Positions 37,901-49,396 of a stretch of 64,000 nt of DNA are shown one piece after another (within the stretch, counting starts at the first letter, position 1; the number at the start of each line of letters is the position of its first letter). The notes beneath the pieces are model-generated. The model ran no database searches. It saw only the letters and a program-made list of their open reading frames with translations, and had not been told where the DNA came from. The DNA is from Epinephelus fuscoguttatus (taxonomy: Eukaryota > Chordata > Actinopteri > Perciformes > Serranidae). A program made the position numbers and the translations under genes. The stretch spans positions 31,041,643-31,105,642 of the forward strand of contig NC_064761.1 of assembly GCF_011397635.1 (NCBI RefSeq). Direction: 5' to 3'.

Positions 37901-40900
37901 AAGATTTAAATAAATTCTTTAAGGATGCTACAATAAAGCTGTAATTTACACTGTGCTCCTTATGATTTACAGATGCCATGGTGGGTTTTCTAAAATACAA
38001 CACAGGCTTAATGTAAGTACAGCTCTTGGTGCGCTGAGTAAACAAAGCTAAGCATGTGGCTTCATCATAGTGTAGAGGCTAGAAATCACATTACAGTGCA
38101 CTGCTTGAGAGGAATGTGTTGTTTTAAATTATAAAGCTCGCTTTTAGCTCTTTTTTGAGAAAAACATCCATTTGTCTGGCGTTTGTTACAGGGGCTTTTA
38201 GTTAGTCTGTCTTTGTCTCACCATTTCCTTCTGCAGCTGGAGTCTCTTGTGGGTGCGTTTCTGATGCTCCTTGGCACAGCTCTCCAGACTGGCAAACTTC
38301 GAAGTGCCTTCCTGTAGTGCAAACAGAACAAATGCAGCTTCAGTCCTTCAGATTCTCAGCAGTGAGTGAGGGAATGTTTTTAGGGTTTCAGGATGAAGTC
38401 TCACTCACGAGTTACATCTACGCACTTTAAAACTTGAGTTTTTTCAGAGGGTGCTTAATTTAGTAATTTAAAATATCACAGATTCCTCAGACGATTCATT
38501 AATATTTCAGGAAGCACTCACCCTCATGAGGAGCTCTCTGCTGGTCAGGTAGTTGTTGTGATCGGAGAAAATGTCCGATAGTTCCTCAAATGTCTGCATG
38601 CTGTCTCTGTGTGAAGCACAGATTCGGGTTAGGTGGACACATCAGATTAAATATATGTGCAAAATAAACATCACAGAGATGCTGTTGTATTCGGCCAAAA
38701 GGCTGATTCATCAATTGAGACTTACTTGTGCACACAGGCCCATGCCCTTTTCAGCCTGTACAAAGGGTTGGACTGCAGCGCAGATACAATGGCTCGCAGA
38801 GACGAGAAGTTTTTGCGTATTCGACACTCCTGTTACAAGACAATTAACATGAAGACAGTCAGAACTCAGCTCGTTTTCATGCTAGGTTTATAGATGAGTG
38901 TGTGTGTGCTTCTGCCGACCTGAGCGATGTCTATCCAGCGCTGGATGACCCGCGCTCTCACATGTGGCCTGATCTGTCTGTGTTTCAGCACTGTGCTGAC
39001 CACGCAGGCCGCCACAGCATTAAACTGCGTGATGGTTGCACGAATGGTGGGGGCGCTGTGCTTGTTGTGTTTCTTATCCCTCTGAGACCAGATAGAGCCC
39101 AGGCAGTGGTGGGGTACAACCTTTTTGAACAGCAGCTAGAGCAGAAGAAGAAGCTGATGTTAGCATGACGAAACTGAAGAAACATCACAGGGATGTAACC
39201 TGCGTCACCTTTCCCTGCTTCACAACATGCACACTGCCAAACCCGCCCGTTTCCATCTCATTTCCCTCCACTTACTGCATCCATGTAGGTCAGCTGCTCC
39301 GCCACCAGGTCGGCCTCAAACGACAGGAAGTCCTCCTGGACCTCGATCTCCACTTCCTCCTCTTCCCCCAGGCAGAAAGAACTGTTGCCGTGGAAACCAG
39401 CTGAAAGCAGGAAATTTGACACTTAGGATAAAAATACATAGCACTGTACAGAACAATGAACTATGTATATGCTATGCAAAGAGTTTTAAGAGGCGTTTTG
39501 TTAGTTACCATCAGCGTCGTCCATGCCGGCCTGACTCTGCAGCTGCTCCAGCAGACTCTCTGCCCGTCTAAGAGTCTCTGAGCCTGGCAGGGCTTTGCGC
39601 AGGTAGTCCATCAGCCTGTGGAGACAGGGGTAGTCAGGCGGCTCCTGGAAATCTTCAGGACACTGGTCCAGCCAGGCACGCAGGATAGAGGCCAAGGCAC
39701 TGTGGAGGCAGCAGGGAAAGATTTAAGAGCATTAAGAGAGCTGGCAACGATAGGAGGGCAGGTGTGATGAGTCAGCTATACTGCTGAAAGTTACAAAAAT
39801 TGTTTAAAGCTGACCATATGGAACTTATAGTGACATATTTATTAAAACGTATCTCACCTTCTGATGGCTCCATTGGTTTCAGAGCCTTTGCATCTGCCTG
39901 TGTCTTGCTCATTTTCTTCCACACTTCCGTACCTGCAACAGGAAATAACAAGTGAGCATATTCAGAACCACTAAAACGTACAGTCAGTGGATTATTTTGA
40001 CTTTATGCAACACTTTATTCCAGGCCTACCTGTCTAGCAGTAGCTGCAGTACAGTCTGTGTGCTGGCGAAGGCTCTGTAGGTGGACAGGAAGATGGAGGT
40101 GTAGGTGAGGTCGTTGTCTCCGAACGCTGTCAATAACGTCTCCACCAGACGCTCCAGTGTTCCAGCACGGATACTTCTGATTTTGCAAGTCTCCAGCTGG
40201 CTCACTGTGTGGCCGGGAGGTAGGCGATCGCCTTCCGCCTAAACACAAGCACATACACAGCACATTGTTAAACCAGTGTGAGCTGAACTGAGACGCTCCC
40301 AAAGCTTTGCTCTGCTTTGTTTGGCTTTGAATGCATCACAGATTTTTGATGTGTCAGGCTGTCTTTGTTGTCATCTCATCACACAGAACATAAAATACTT
40401 TCATTAAATCTTACAACCTTGATAGTTCAGCTTTAAAATGTGAAATGACAGGACTCATTAGCAGACAAAGATACAGTAAGAAAGGACAATCAAAAACCTA
40501 TATTTAATTCTGATTTCTCCAGATGTGTCCGACTATTGTGTCTGTGGGGAAATAGACTGCTTGGTCGCAAAAACAGGCAGGGAGAGCGTAGGAGAGGAGG
40601 TGGCACAGACATGGAGAGAAAGAGACCTTGGTGAAGTTAGCACGCTACAACAGGAAACGCTCCAATCTGCTTTTAATCACAGCAGGCCCCTCCTCCGCCG
40701 TCCCTCCAGACAGAGAGGAGGACAGCAACACGGCCAAGTTCTCCCACCACTCCCCTCTGATAACAACTCAGAACACTGAGAAATACCATTATCTATCTCT
40801 GCGAGGTGACGCGCTGTGCACTCACACACGCAGGCATCGATTTTACAATTCAAACTCAACTAGAAATGCACGTAATTTGCTTCTACACACAATACATCAG

Positions 40901-42940
40901 TGTACAATCCCCCTGATTGTACAGTAATTGCTGTTGTTCACTGACAATTGACTGTTTATGGTGAATATACTGATGTCTCAATAGGAATCGCTTCCCATTC
41001 TACTCCACTCAATAGACAGCACTGTATAAAGTACCCATGCTGTTTTAATTAGCTCGAATACAGTTGGCAGCTCATGCCGTTGTCAATACATCAATACAGA
41101 CTTAAAGCCTCAGAGCTGTTATCTATTTCTTCTTTTTTATGCCAACCCCCCATCCCCCCTGTCAAGCACAAAGAGACAACTGTGAGACAAACAAACCAAC
41201 AACACCAGATCCTGATTTTTTCTTGTAAACAAAGACCACACATCTGTAATTTCTGTTATGCTTGGTTCATACATTTAGTTGCTGCTGAGAAAACACACAA
41301 GAGGAACTGGGGACAATGCCCTAATTGGCCCTTCTGTGCAGCATAATAATATACTGTATAACATCTTATTATGCTGATATAAACAGCACAGAGGAGGGAA
41401 CAGCAATGCCTCATGTGCACTGAAAAAATGCACAACTCAAGGAAAAGCCTTTAATACCCCCAACTTTTTTTTGTCATACCAGCATTTTATAAAACACTGC
41501 TGTACAGGGGAGCGAGCAGTTTTGTTGGCAGCCGGGAAAGTCAGGAAATCACATGCTTTGGCTAAACAGTCCAGGTCTGGCAAAACTGTTGATTTTCAGC
41601 AGGCAGCTAAAAAGGTGTTGTCTAAACTGGGAGATTTATAGCTCAAATGTAAAAACAACAGCCCCGGTGGAGCACAATGTGGAGAGACGCCCTGCTATTG
41701 AAAGACACGGTCAGTTTCAAACAATGGAGATTATTCTGTTTTTGTGATCAGCAGTCTGCACACAACTAACAAGATTGCTTTTCTGAAACCATCAACACAG
41801 GGTGAATTCCACAGCAGAGACTATTCCACTAAAAATCAGCATTTTGCACCGCAACAGGTTAAGAGAGTGGAAAAAGCAGCATCAGGTTTTCATTTGTAGA
41901 ATCTGTTTCACTGAGGGTTTTGGAGCTCAACTCGTCTTTGAAAAAGCTTCGTCAGCTGCGATTCTGTCACACTGTGAGACATCAGACCGGCCCACTCACC
42001 CCTAGCCATCTTGCTCCCTTGTTGGCGGCCTGCTGAATCTGAACCCTCTTCAGTGTCACGTTGTAGATGGCTCCTTCCTCGACTTCCTCCCCCCAGTCCT
42101 GCACTGAGCTCTGCAAAGGAGAGGGAAAATGTGAGAAATCTCCAGAAGACAGGAGAGGATAGGTTTAGGATAAAAAATCTAATTTCCTGTAAACAACTGC
42201 AGGCTGCAGAGGTTATTTCCAAGTGTGATTTCAATAGTTGAACAAAATAGGAACTGACGTTTTTGGAAACATCTTTGAGAAAAGCAGAAGGAAACACCAG
42301 AAAAAATACAGAAACACAACCACAGCACTTAAACAAACTAGTAAAAGAAGGACTTAGGTGCAGTAAAACATCAAGAATGACCAACTCCCCAACCCCCACA
42401 TCTGCAGCCTGCCAGGCCTCCCTCCCTGTCTTTACTCCCTCTTTTATTCCCTATCCATCTCTTTCACCGTGTCCCCTTCTCCCCGAGGTGAAGTCAGAGC
42501 TGGATGGCTTTACTGCAGCTCAGAAAGTTTGTGATAAGAGCCAGAATGGAAGAAACCTCCCAAACAAACCCCTACATAATAAAACAAGACAAGCTGATAT
42601 GTCTTTGTCTGCCTAATTATACAACCCAAGAGAGCTTGATTACAAATGAGAGCACAAACTAGATTTGTGCTCATCTTGTTCCGTATGTATTGTGTCTGCC
42701 TCTGGTTGTAAATCAATGACAAACAGTGGAGCGCAGAAACAAACAGAGGGAGCAGAGTGGAATCAAAATACAAAACTCCTGCTCAGGGAGAGTGAGCGCA
42801 AACACATCCCGAGATGTGCTGAGACATCAACATATGGAGACAGAGACAAAAACAGAGGCAGAGACAGCGAAAGAGAGTGACTGGCCAAATATAAACACCA
42901 CGCATGCAGTATTATGGCCAAGTCTTCACTCACTCACTCA

Positions 42941-42983
<43 letters not shown>

Positions 42984-44576
42984 GCTGCAGCGGCCAAGAT
43001 CACTCTCACTTGTCCCCACTTTCATTTACACAGCTCAGTGGCAAAGTCCACAATATTCCCCAAACAGAGGAGCTGCCAGGAAAGAGGTCAAGGGTCAAAG
43101 TCGCCGTTAACAGGCTCAATAGACGGCCCTGGAGGCCGGTGGCGCTCTGCCACGACTGGGCCATGTTTGGGTTTGAACAGAAACATGTGATGCCAAAATG
43201 AAAAGAAACCAAAAAACACAAAGGGAGAAAGGGAGAGGAGGAGTGAAGGATTATAAGTGGCTCTGGCAGATGAAACCACTCAGCATGTCTGTGTTGTTGC
43301 ATGTCACAAATTGCATTTGTCTGAAATATGTCTACATGCCTGTCTCCTACCCTGTTCAGCATCTCGTCTTAAGGTCAGCAACCCACTAAGTGCATGTATA
43401 TCTCTCTCCCTCTCTCTTTAGCTGCTGCTGGCTGCTGGCTGGATGGCTGGCGCAGGGACAGATAAATACATCAGTGCATGAGTCATGCAGTCCACACACT
43501 CCCAAAACAATAGCGGGAGGTCTCTGTGCTGGCCGGCCCGGGCTGCTGAGTTCACAGTCTGCACACACAGCCTGCTTTTTGTCAGCCACAGAACTGGAGA
43601 TGTTTTTCAGAGCAGGGTTTTAAAAAAGGCTCTGCCTCGCTTTGTGCACCAAGTTTGGGGGCTTATTGTGAGCCAAAGCTCCACGAGCTTGCATGAAAAC
43701 TGGAACCAAAACAGTCTGGCACTGTGATGTTTCTATTCACAGAGAATACAGGCCAAAAGCATCACACTGCAGATATCGTACAGAGAGCACAGTATATCAA
43801 ATGACCCTGGGTAGGATGTAAACAGGAGATGGGTTGTTTACTCTCTGCACTAACTTGGATCCTCCCCCGAGAAGATGCTCAAAAAGTGCATGGAGAGGAC
43901 ACTTAGGAAAGCAAATAGTGCGCTATCTCTACTCACATAGTGCCAATATGCCTATCAGCCTATCAGCTGTGTGTGAAACAATACTCCCAAGATACCAACA
44001 ACAACAGTTGTGTTAAATCTTTGGCGCTGATCTGTTGGCTTTTGTGTTTTCCTCGCCTGGACGCAGCTGGGACCCGTGGAGAGACAGTGTGATGGCCCCG
44101 GGGCCTCGCCAATTGTTCCCTCTCTGTTACGCTGCGGGCCCCCAGACAAAAGTTTTCATATCCACCATCAGGGAGGGGAGTGCTAACGGATCGAGTTCAT
44201 ATTCTGGCGGAGTCGGCAGGGGATTTTTCTATTTCATCCCCCCTTCCATGCGTGTCCAAACTTTGCGCGACATCTTTACGCACCAGCAATGTAGGTTAAA
44301 CTGGATTTAAAGCCTAGTAAAAACAATTAAAACTCAATGTTCAACTGCTCCCCCCGCTGCTCCCCTCCTCCTCCTCCTCCTCCTCTCCCCTTTATCCGCT
44401 ACTTTCCCAAGCCTACAAACGCCCCCCTTCTTTTCTCCCCCCTTTCCCTCTTTAACCTCCCCCCTCCTCTTCAAAACCACAAACTCAACAACAGAGCACA
44501 GGATGGAAAAGCATGAGAGAGTTTTTTTTGTTTTGTTTTTGCTCTTTACCATTTTACTTTTCCAGGCGAATTTCAT
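34976..44576 (-). CDS. rgl1: RGL1: Ral guanine nucleotide dissociation stimulator-like 1
   Basis: Complete CDS of 767 residues (human 768) in 18 exons, listed in minus-strand order: 44576-44550, 42110-42000, 40238-40030, 39932-39858, 39699-39509, 39400-39276, 39135-38920, 38829-38726, 38606-38522, 38311-38222, 37892-37806, 37544-37512, 37390-37269, 36963-36874, 36707-36524, 36041-35790, 35676-35562 and 35163-34976. All junctions are GT-AG and in phase. Domain order is a Ras exchanger N-terminal motif (about 62-200), a CDC25-type RasGEF domain (about 230-500, with [16 protein letters not shown] and [18 protein letters not shown]), a Ser-rich linker (about 520-645) and a Ras-association domain (about 647-733). 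RGL1 binds active Ras through the last and loads GTP onto RalA/Ral[17 protein letters not shown] and the LRLSKVTL C-terminus identify RGL1 rather than RALGDS, RGL2 or RGL3. An upstream in-frame ATG at 44594 would add six residues. The N-terminus MKFAWKSKM parallels human MKLLWQAKM, so 44576 is preferred. Confidence 0.96.
40239..41999 (-). other. rgl1 intron 2, 1.8 kb
   Basis: Non-coding. I find no exon or clear transposon in it; the open frames present lack splice sites in phase with rgl1. Confidence 0.6.
42927..42981. repeat. Compound (CACT)n-(CA)n microsatellite
   Basis: Four CACT units pass directly into about 20 CA units. It lies in rgl1 intron 1. Confidence 0.9.
44364..44385. repeat. 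(CTC)n repeat near the rgl1 first exon
   Basis: About seven CTC units (GAG on the rgl1 sense strand) at the 5' end of intron 1, about 165 bases after the donor, within a wider C/T-rich block (44340-44465). Confidence 0.75.
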
Positions 44577-44594
44577 GGTGATCGTTTCTTTCAT

Positions 44595-45590
44595 GATCCG
44601 GGGACAGCATCAGAGCTCGGGAATAATCCAACAAGGAAAGTAGAAGAAGAGTTCCCTTACAAAAAAAAATCAAATCCCAGATCCACGCTGAAAAATTTCT
44701 TGTCCTTCACTTCACACACTTTTCGTCCGCTCAACTCCAAACTCCAAATCCTCCTCCTCTGTCTGTCAGTAGGCTCTCCCCTCTTCTACTGAATGACCAA
44801 ACTCCTCCCTCCTTGCACTCACAACAGTCCCGTTTAAACTCCTCCTCCTTCCTTTTTGTCCGAATTTCATCACACTGACAACAATGTGCGCGCTCAGACG
44901 TAGGGATGTGATTTCTGTTTGCGCAATACGCTAATACACAATCGTAAATCTCATTCCTGTGAAATTCACAGCAGAGTTTTATCACGCGTTTAAACTGGTT
45001 TATATTACTCCATAAACATAAATCCTTAGGCTGTGTGTAGGCTACAGTATACAGTACAGTCTTAAGTTTGTGTTTGTAGCATTTTTAATAGGTAATTTTT
45101 ATTTTTCCTTTAAGCTTGTTACAATGAGTAAAAAACATGGAAGTTGTGGTTACATAGAGAAGAATATTGATGTCTTAGATATTTTCTGTCTTGTGTGTTT
45201 TGTGTGTAAAGAAAAGTAAAATTCTAAAATGTTGCTGAAGCAAGTAATTGCTTCAGTAGTCGGAGTTAAAATAATCAAGTCAGTGTGTTCAAGTCTAAAG
45301 TCTGTATTTTTAGTGCAATGTTTCTTTTTCGTTTCTCAGAGACTGTTAACTTGAATGGATGAAACACATGAAGGGGATATCACTATGAAAAGGCCATAAC
45401 TTTGGAAGACACCCTCTTTATGTGACAAACTGAAATTACTGAAAGCTAACATTAGCTTTAGCTTAGTCTTACATAACCAGACCTATCTCCACAGTGCTGT
45501 ATCAGCCCTAGACAAAGGTCTAGAGACCCCAGTTATCATTCTAGTATAGTAAAAAAAAAAAATGCTCGGGATGTTTGTATTTCTCTTAAC
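44595..45590 (-). other. rgl1 5' UTR and upstream flank
   Basis: Sequence immediately 5' of the rgl1 start codons. It is not strongly CpG-rich, and I found no TATA box I would defend. It probably contains the 5' UTR and core promoter (about 44600-44800). No other gene is visible to 45590. Confidence 0.35.
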
Positions 45591-46605
45591 CAGGGATGTC
45601 AAACTCATTTTAGTTCATGGGCCACATACAGACCAATTTGATCTTAAATGAGCTGGACCAATAAAAGTTTACCAATAACCTATGAGTCTCATCACTAGGT
45701 GCAGATTCACCAGTATGTCTCAGTTTTCCACATTCAGTCAGCCGACTTCTAACTGTCACTACATGTGCATTTATCAGTACGTTTCCTGATGCAGATTGTT
45801 TTAAACTGAAGCTGCTGATTGACAATATTTTGCACAATGTCCAGTATCTTTAAACATGGTCACAGTAAGTATTCATTGTTACATCAGAGAGCTGTATTCT
45901 GGTCAGGGTGGGAAAGCCTTAGCCTGGTTCCAGACCATAGACCCCGCCCACTGAGTAGGCTTGCATTACTGGTCTGGCATACTGCAATGAATTTGCGATT
46001 TATCTCGTCCAAACGATGGACGGACCAATGAACGCCGGGGGTCTAGCGATTAGCCAATCAGCGCCACGCTGATGTCAAGCTGTACGCCGGTGGGTAACTG
46101 GTGAGGATAGCAACAATGGCGACCGCTACAGATCATACAGACCACATTAACGATGCTATCGAGGTATTTCGCCACTACTCGCTTTAATGGAGGACCAAAT
46201 TAAGGAAGTTGCTAAACTGGATTTAACGGCGATGCAGCTGGGCATGCACGACGACGGAGACATTTTAAACGGGCAATGCTCACTTGTTTTAGGCACCCCC
46301 GAGGCATGGATACTAATGACGTCAGATTCTGGGTGAGTCGTTGATCTCTACTGATTGGTTAGGGAAAAAATCAAATTCCCTCCCTCTTGTAAATCACCTT
46401 CAATGGAAGCCATGTCAGACTGAAGGTTCTGGGAGCTTCAGTCAGACACTCAGGCTAGGAAAGCCTCTGAAGCAGAATTTTACATGACATAGGCAACACA
46501 TTGTTTGACTTGCTCCTGAATCCTGGCACCTCGTCATCTAGTGGGCTGGAGTGGACCCCTCGGCGAGCTGGCTCTGGCTCACAGGCTATATGTTTGACAC
46601 CCCTG
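45591..46605. mobile_element. hAT-type MITE, split by a nested insertion
   Basis: Left end CAGGGATGTCAAACTCAT and right end ATGTTTGACACCCCTG are inverted copies, the hallmark of an abundant teleost hAT MITE. Flanks CTCTTAAC (45583-45590) and CTCTAAAC (46606-46613) match at 7 of 8, as expected for the 8-bp hAT duplication. The body is interrupted by a second element at 45920-46457, so the original element was about 480 bp. No transposase frame. Confidence 0.85.
45920..46457. mobile_element. Nested non-autonomous element with perfect 9-bp target duplication
   Basis: The 538-bp insert starts TAGCCTGGTTCCAGACC and ends in CAGACACTCAGGCTA (inverted tip TAGCCTG). It is flanked on both sides by GGAAAGCCT (45911-45919 and 46458-46466), an exact target-site duplication that proves insertion into the hAT MITE. 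The interior includes an ATG in good context at 46116 that opens a frame MATATDHTDHINDAIEVFRH before a stop, followed by WRTKLRKLLNW. This could be a captured fragment of a host exon. Superfamily not assigned: 8-9 bp duplications fit hAT, P or Mutator types. Confidence 0.85.
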
Positions 46606-47379
46606 CTCTAAACCAATCACAATCACCTTGGGCAGCACTAAGCCAGGATGCAGTGATGGTGCCCATGCAAATGGTAACACATAGATAGTCGAAAGAGAAC
46701 GAGAATCCTGGCTTAAGTAGCTGGCCAATAGCTGTCTTTTACCCACAGTCTACTTCTGGTGAGTCAGACTTACTTTTAGTTTAAGTGTAAAATGCATTTT
46801 GCTCAGCCAGTGGATTTTCTACATCACTTCATCATCATCATCCTTTAAAACAGCACTCCACTGATTTAGCATTGCACTCCTGTAACATTGTTGCACACAT
46901 GATAGACAGTTAAGAGGAAGGAGGATCAAAACTGACGTGCAGAGCTGCGTATATCTTTGTCAAAACCTGGCACATATATTACCTGCAATGCAAGTGCCGA
47001 GAATTTGATTGGAGATTCAGGTGTGTCATGCTAGTAGCAGCTAATGTAGCCTCAAGTTGAGATGAGGAGTGGGCTACAGTGGCTGAGTAAGTCTGAGAAG
47101 TGTAACCTGTCACACAGTAACCTGTTGTTAATGTAAAAAAACGATCAAATTACACTTAATACATGAGGTCTCCAAGCCTACTATGTAACTGTGTATCTGT
47201 AAGTTCAAGTTCAAAGTACCTCCCTCTTCACTTCTTCTTCTGTGGTCTCCAATAAGCTCCTCTTGTCCCCTTCACCTCTCACCATGGTAATCTCTTGTCC
47301 AGTTATTATGAGTTTGTAAGTCGTATGTCTGTCAGTATATAGATGCAAGCATACTGGCACTTGAAAGGCAGACATACAT

Positions 47380-47440
47380 TTAAAGGAATAGTTCACCAAT
47401 AAAATAACCATTTATATTTCACCCCATGTTACGTTAAATT
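47380..47440. mobile_element. Single end of a piggyBac-like MITE
   Basis: TTAAAGGAATAGTTCACC is the tip common to TTAA-targeting teleost MITEs. No matching right end is visible within the next kilobase, so only a remnant is claimed. Confidence 0.4.
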
Positions 47441-47974
47441 TGTCACATATGCAGTAGCACCCAACACTAACCTTTACTAATGTGTTAATTTACCTGTACA
47501 CGTCGGTGGCGATGACTGTAATGTATATTAATATACTAATTCCATGTGAGTGCATGCAGTGGGTAACTTTCTTGTATGATCAGCTGCCATGCGTGGGACA
47601 ATACAAGGAAGGCTGTAGATGCCGTCACCAGTACTGTGCATTGTCAGAGACGGGAGAGGAGAATAGGCTGAGTGTGAGAATGGCCACACTGTTCCACTGT
47701 GAATGGGCCTGCACACGTACTCAAACAGCCCACTTGTGTGAATAAACGGGAAGATATGAATCAAGTGTCGACTTTGTGAGGGGTCTTTTGTACACAGTTG
47801 TATCGCAAACATATATCAAATGTGAGCAAGCAGCGGTTCATACGATTGAGCCATTTAGTCGGCTGATTAAATAACTTAGTGATCCAGAGTCAGGAGACAG
47901 TGGGAATGTTATGAGGCTTATTGTCATCAGGCTCAGTGGGAGAGATGGCAAGACCTGCTGTGGCCCCTTTTCAC

Positions 47975-47978
<4 letters not shown>

Positions 47979-48018
<40 letters not shown>
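47979..48018. repeat. (GT)n microsatellite
   Basis: About 20 uninterrupted GT units. Confidence 0.9.
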
Positions 48019-48021
<3 letters not shown>

Positions 48022-48699
48022 TGATATGCCTGCCCACTCTACTGGCTCCCATAACACCGACACGTAACCCCAACGTCACACTGAGCGTCACTGACTGTCA
48101 CACACCACGCTGATGCACTCACAGATGCACCCACACTCACAAGGTTGCTTAGGGGCACCAAAGGGCCAGGGAAGCCCACTGTATGTCTCTATTAGCGCCC
48201 CTCTGTGTGTGGTAATCATATGTTTTATCAGGTTTTCTTCTCGGTGACCCGCAGGCTGCATATCTGGCCGGGCTCCAGTTCCCAGGCCGAGCTGCCCCGG
48301 TGTCCACTGTGGTCTCTGGAGCTCTGGGAAGCCCAGAGGGGCAGTGGGAAGGTTGCGACCCCACACGACCTCCAGCTCAGCCCCGGGGGGATTGTGGTGT
48401 TGGTCTCACAGTGCGCGTGATGTCATATTTCAGCGCAAACAAGACATTTGACAAATACGACAGCTGCTGCTCAGTGTGATGGATGAGCAGATGCACGTTT
48501 TTCAACTACAGAGCAAAATGTGAAATTTGTTCTGTTTCACTGGAGTCCAGGTTTATGAAAGTACACCAGTATTATGATCCTTACAGGATGCATCAGAAAA
48601 GACTCTCGGGCCTGTTATAGGAGGCTAAATTTCAGTAAATGTCAAAGCTGTTTTTAGGTATTTTGGTCCAAAGCCAAGTGAAGTCTCGAGTCCTTTAAG

Positions 48700-49060
48700 G
48701 GCAAGTTACAGAAAAAGTTTGACATGTGGGGAAATACACTATTCCTTTTCTTGTCAAAAGTTAGATGAGAAGGTTGGTACCTCTTTCTCGAGCTAGCAGG
48801 CAGTTAGCTTAGCTTATCATAAAGGCCGGAAACAGGGAAACAGCTAGCTTGGCTCTGTCCAAAGGTAACACAATCCACCTACCAGCCCCTCTATAGATCA
48901 AAAACCAAAGTGTAAAAACAACAAGTCATAGTTTTTGCAGGGTTATGTGGAGAACTATTTCTTGCCTGGCAAATCAAACTGCTAGCCTCATCAAATCTAT
49001 GCATGCTGAGCATTACATAACATGACGTGTGGTGTTAACAGGATTTCCTACATGAAATTA
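48700..49060. mobile_element. Dispersed teleost repeat (CTAGCTTGGCTCTGTCC family)
   Basis: Contains TTAGCTTAGCTTATCATAAA, GGAAACAGGGAAACAGCTAG and GGCTCTGTCCAAAGGTAACA, an ordered set of motifs seen in a very abundant non-coding fish repeat (family knowledge). No open frame. Boundaries approximate. Confidence 0.6.
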
Positions 49061-49319
49061 GACCAAGTTCCTGCATCTGTATCTTTATAATCAGTAAAGG
49101 AACTACCAACTATAGCACAGCAGCTGTCCGATAAAGTCAGTGGAAACATTTCTCTGACATGTAGTGGGGTAGAAGTATAAAATCTTGTTCAGTTTACAAT
49201 ATATATATATGTATATATATATATTTATTTAAGTTTATGTTTGTTAATAATTCCTGTTTATTTAACTCTATATTTGTTAATACTAATGTTTAAATTTCTT
49301 ATATTTTCACATATCTTTC

Positions 49320-49396
49320 CTCTCTTGCAAGGAGCACCTGTAACATAAACAATTTCCCCTCGGGGATCAATAAAGTATTTCTGATTCTGATTCTGA
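49320..49396 (+). mobile_element. LINE 3' tail
   Basis: TTTCCCCTCGGGGATCAATAAAG followed by TATTTCTGATTCTGATTCTG is the characteristic 3' end and short tandem tail of CR1/L2/Rex-type fish LINEs. No coding part is recognisable upstream. Confidence 0.65.

Larger units (their letters stand above)
42111..44549 (-). other. rgl1 intron 1, 2.4 kb
   Basis: Intron between the nine-codon first coding exon and exon 2. It contains the (CACT)n/(CA)n microsatellite at 42927-42981 and a (CTC)n run at 44364-44385. No other gene is visible. Confidence 0.7.

Noticed and set aside
42726-43190. 154-codon plus-strand frame
   Set aside because: Runs through the (CA)n microsatellite (Thr-His repeats) inside rgl1 intron 1; no family resemblance.
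34976-44594. RALGDS or RGL3 as the identity of the minus-strand Ral exchanger
   Set aside because: The opening QDWGEE is shared with RGL3, but the linker [16 protein letters not shown], the exon lengths, the total length and the C-terminus match RGL1.
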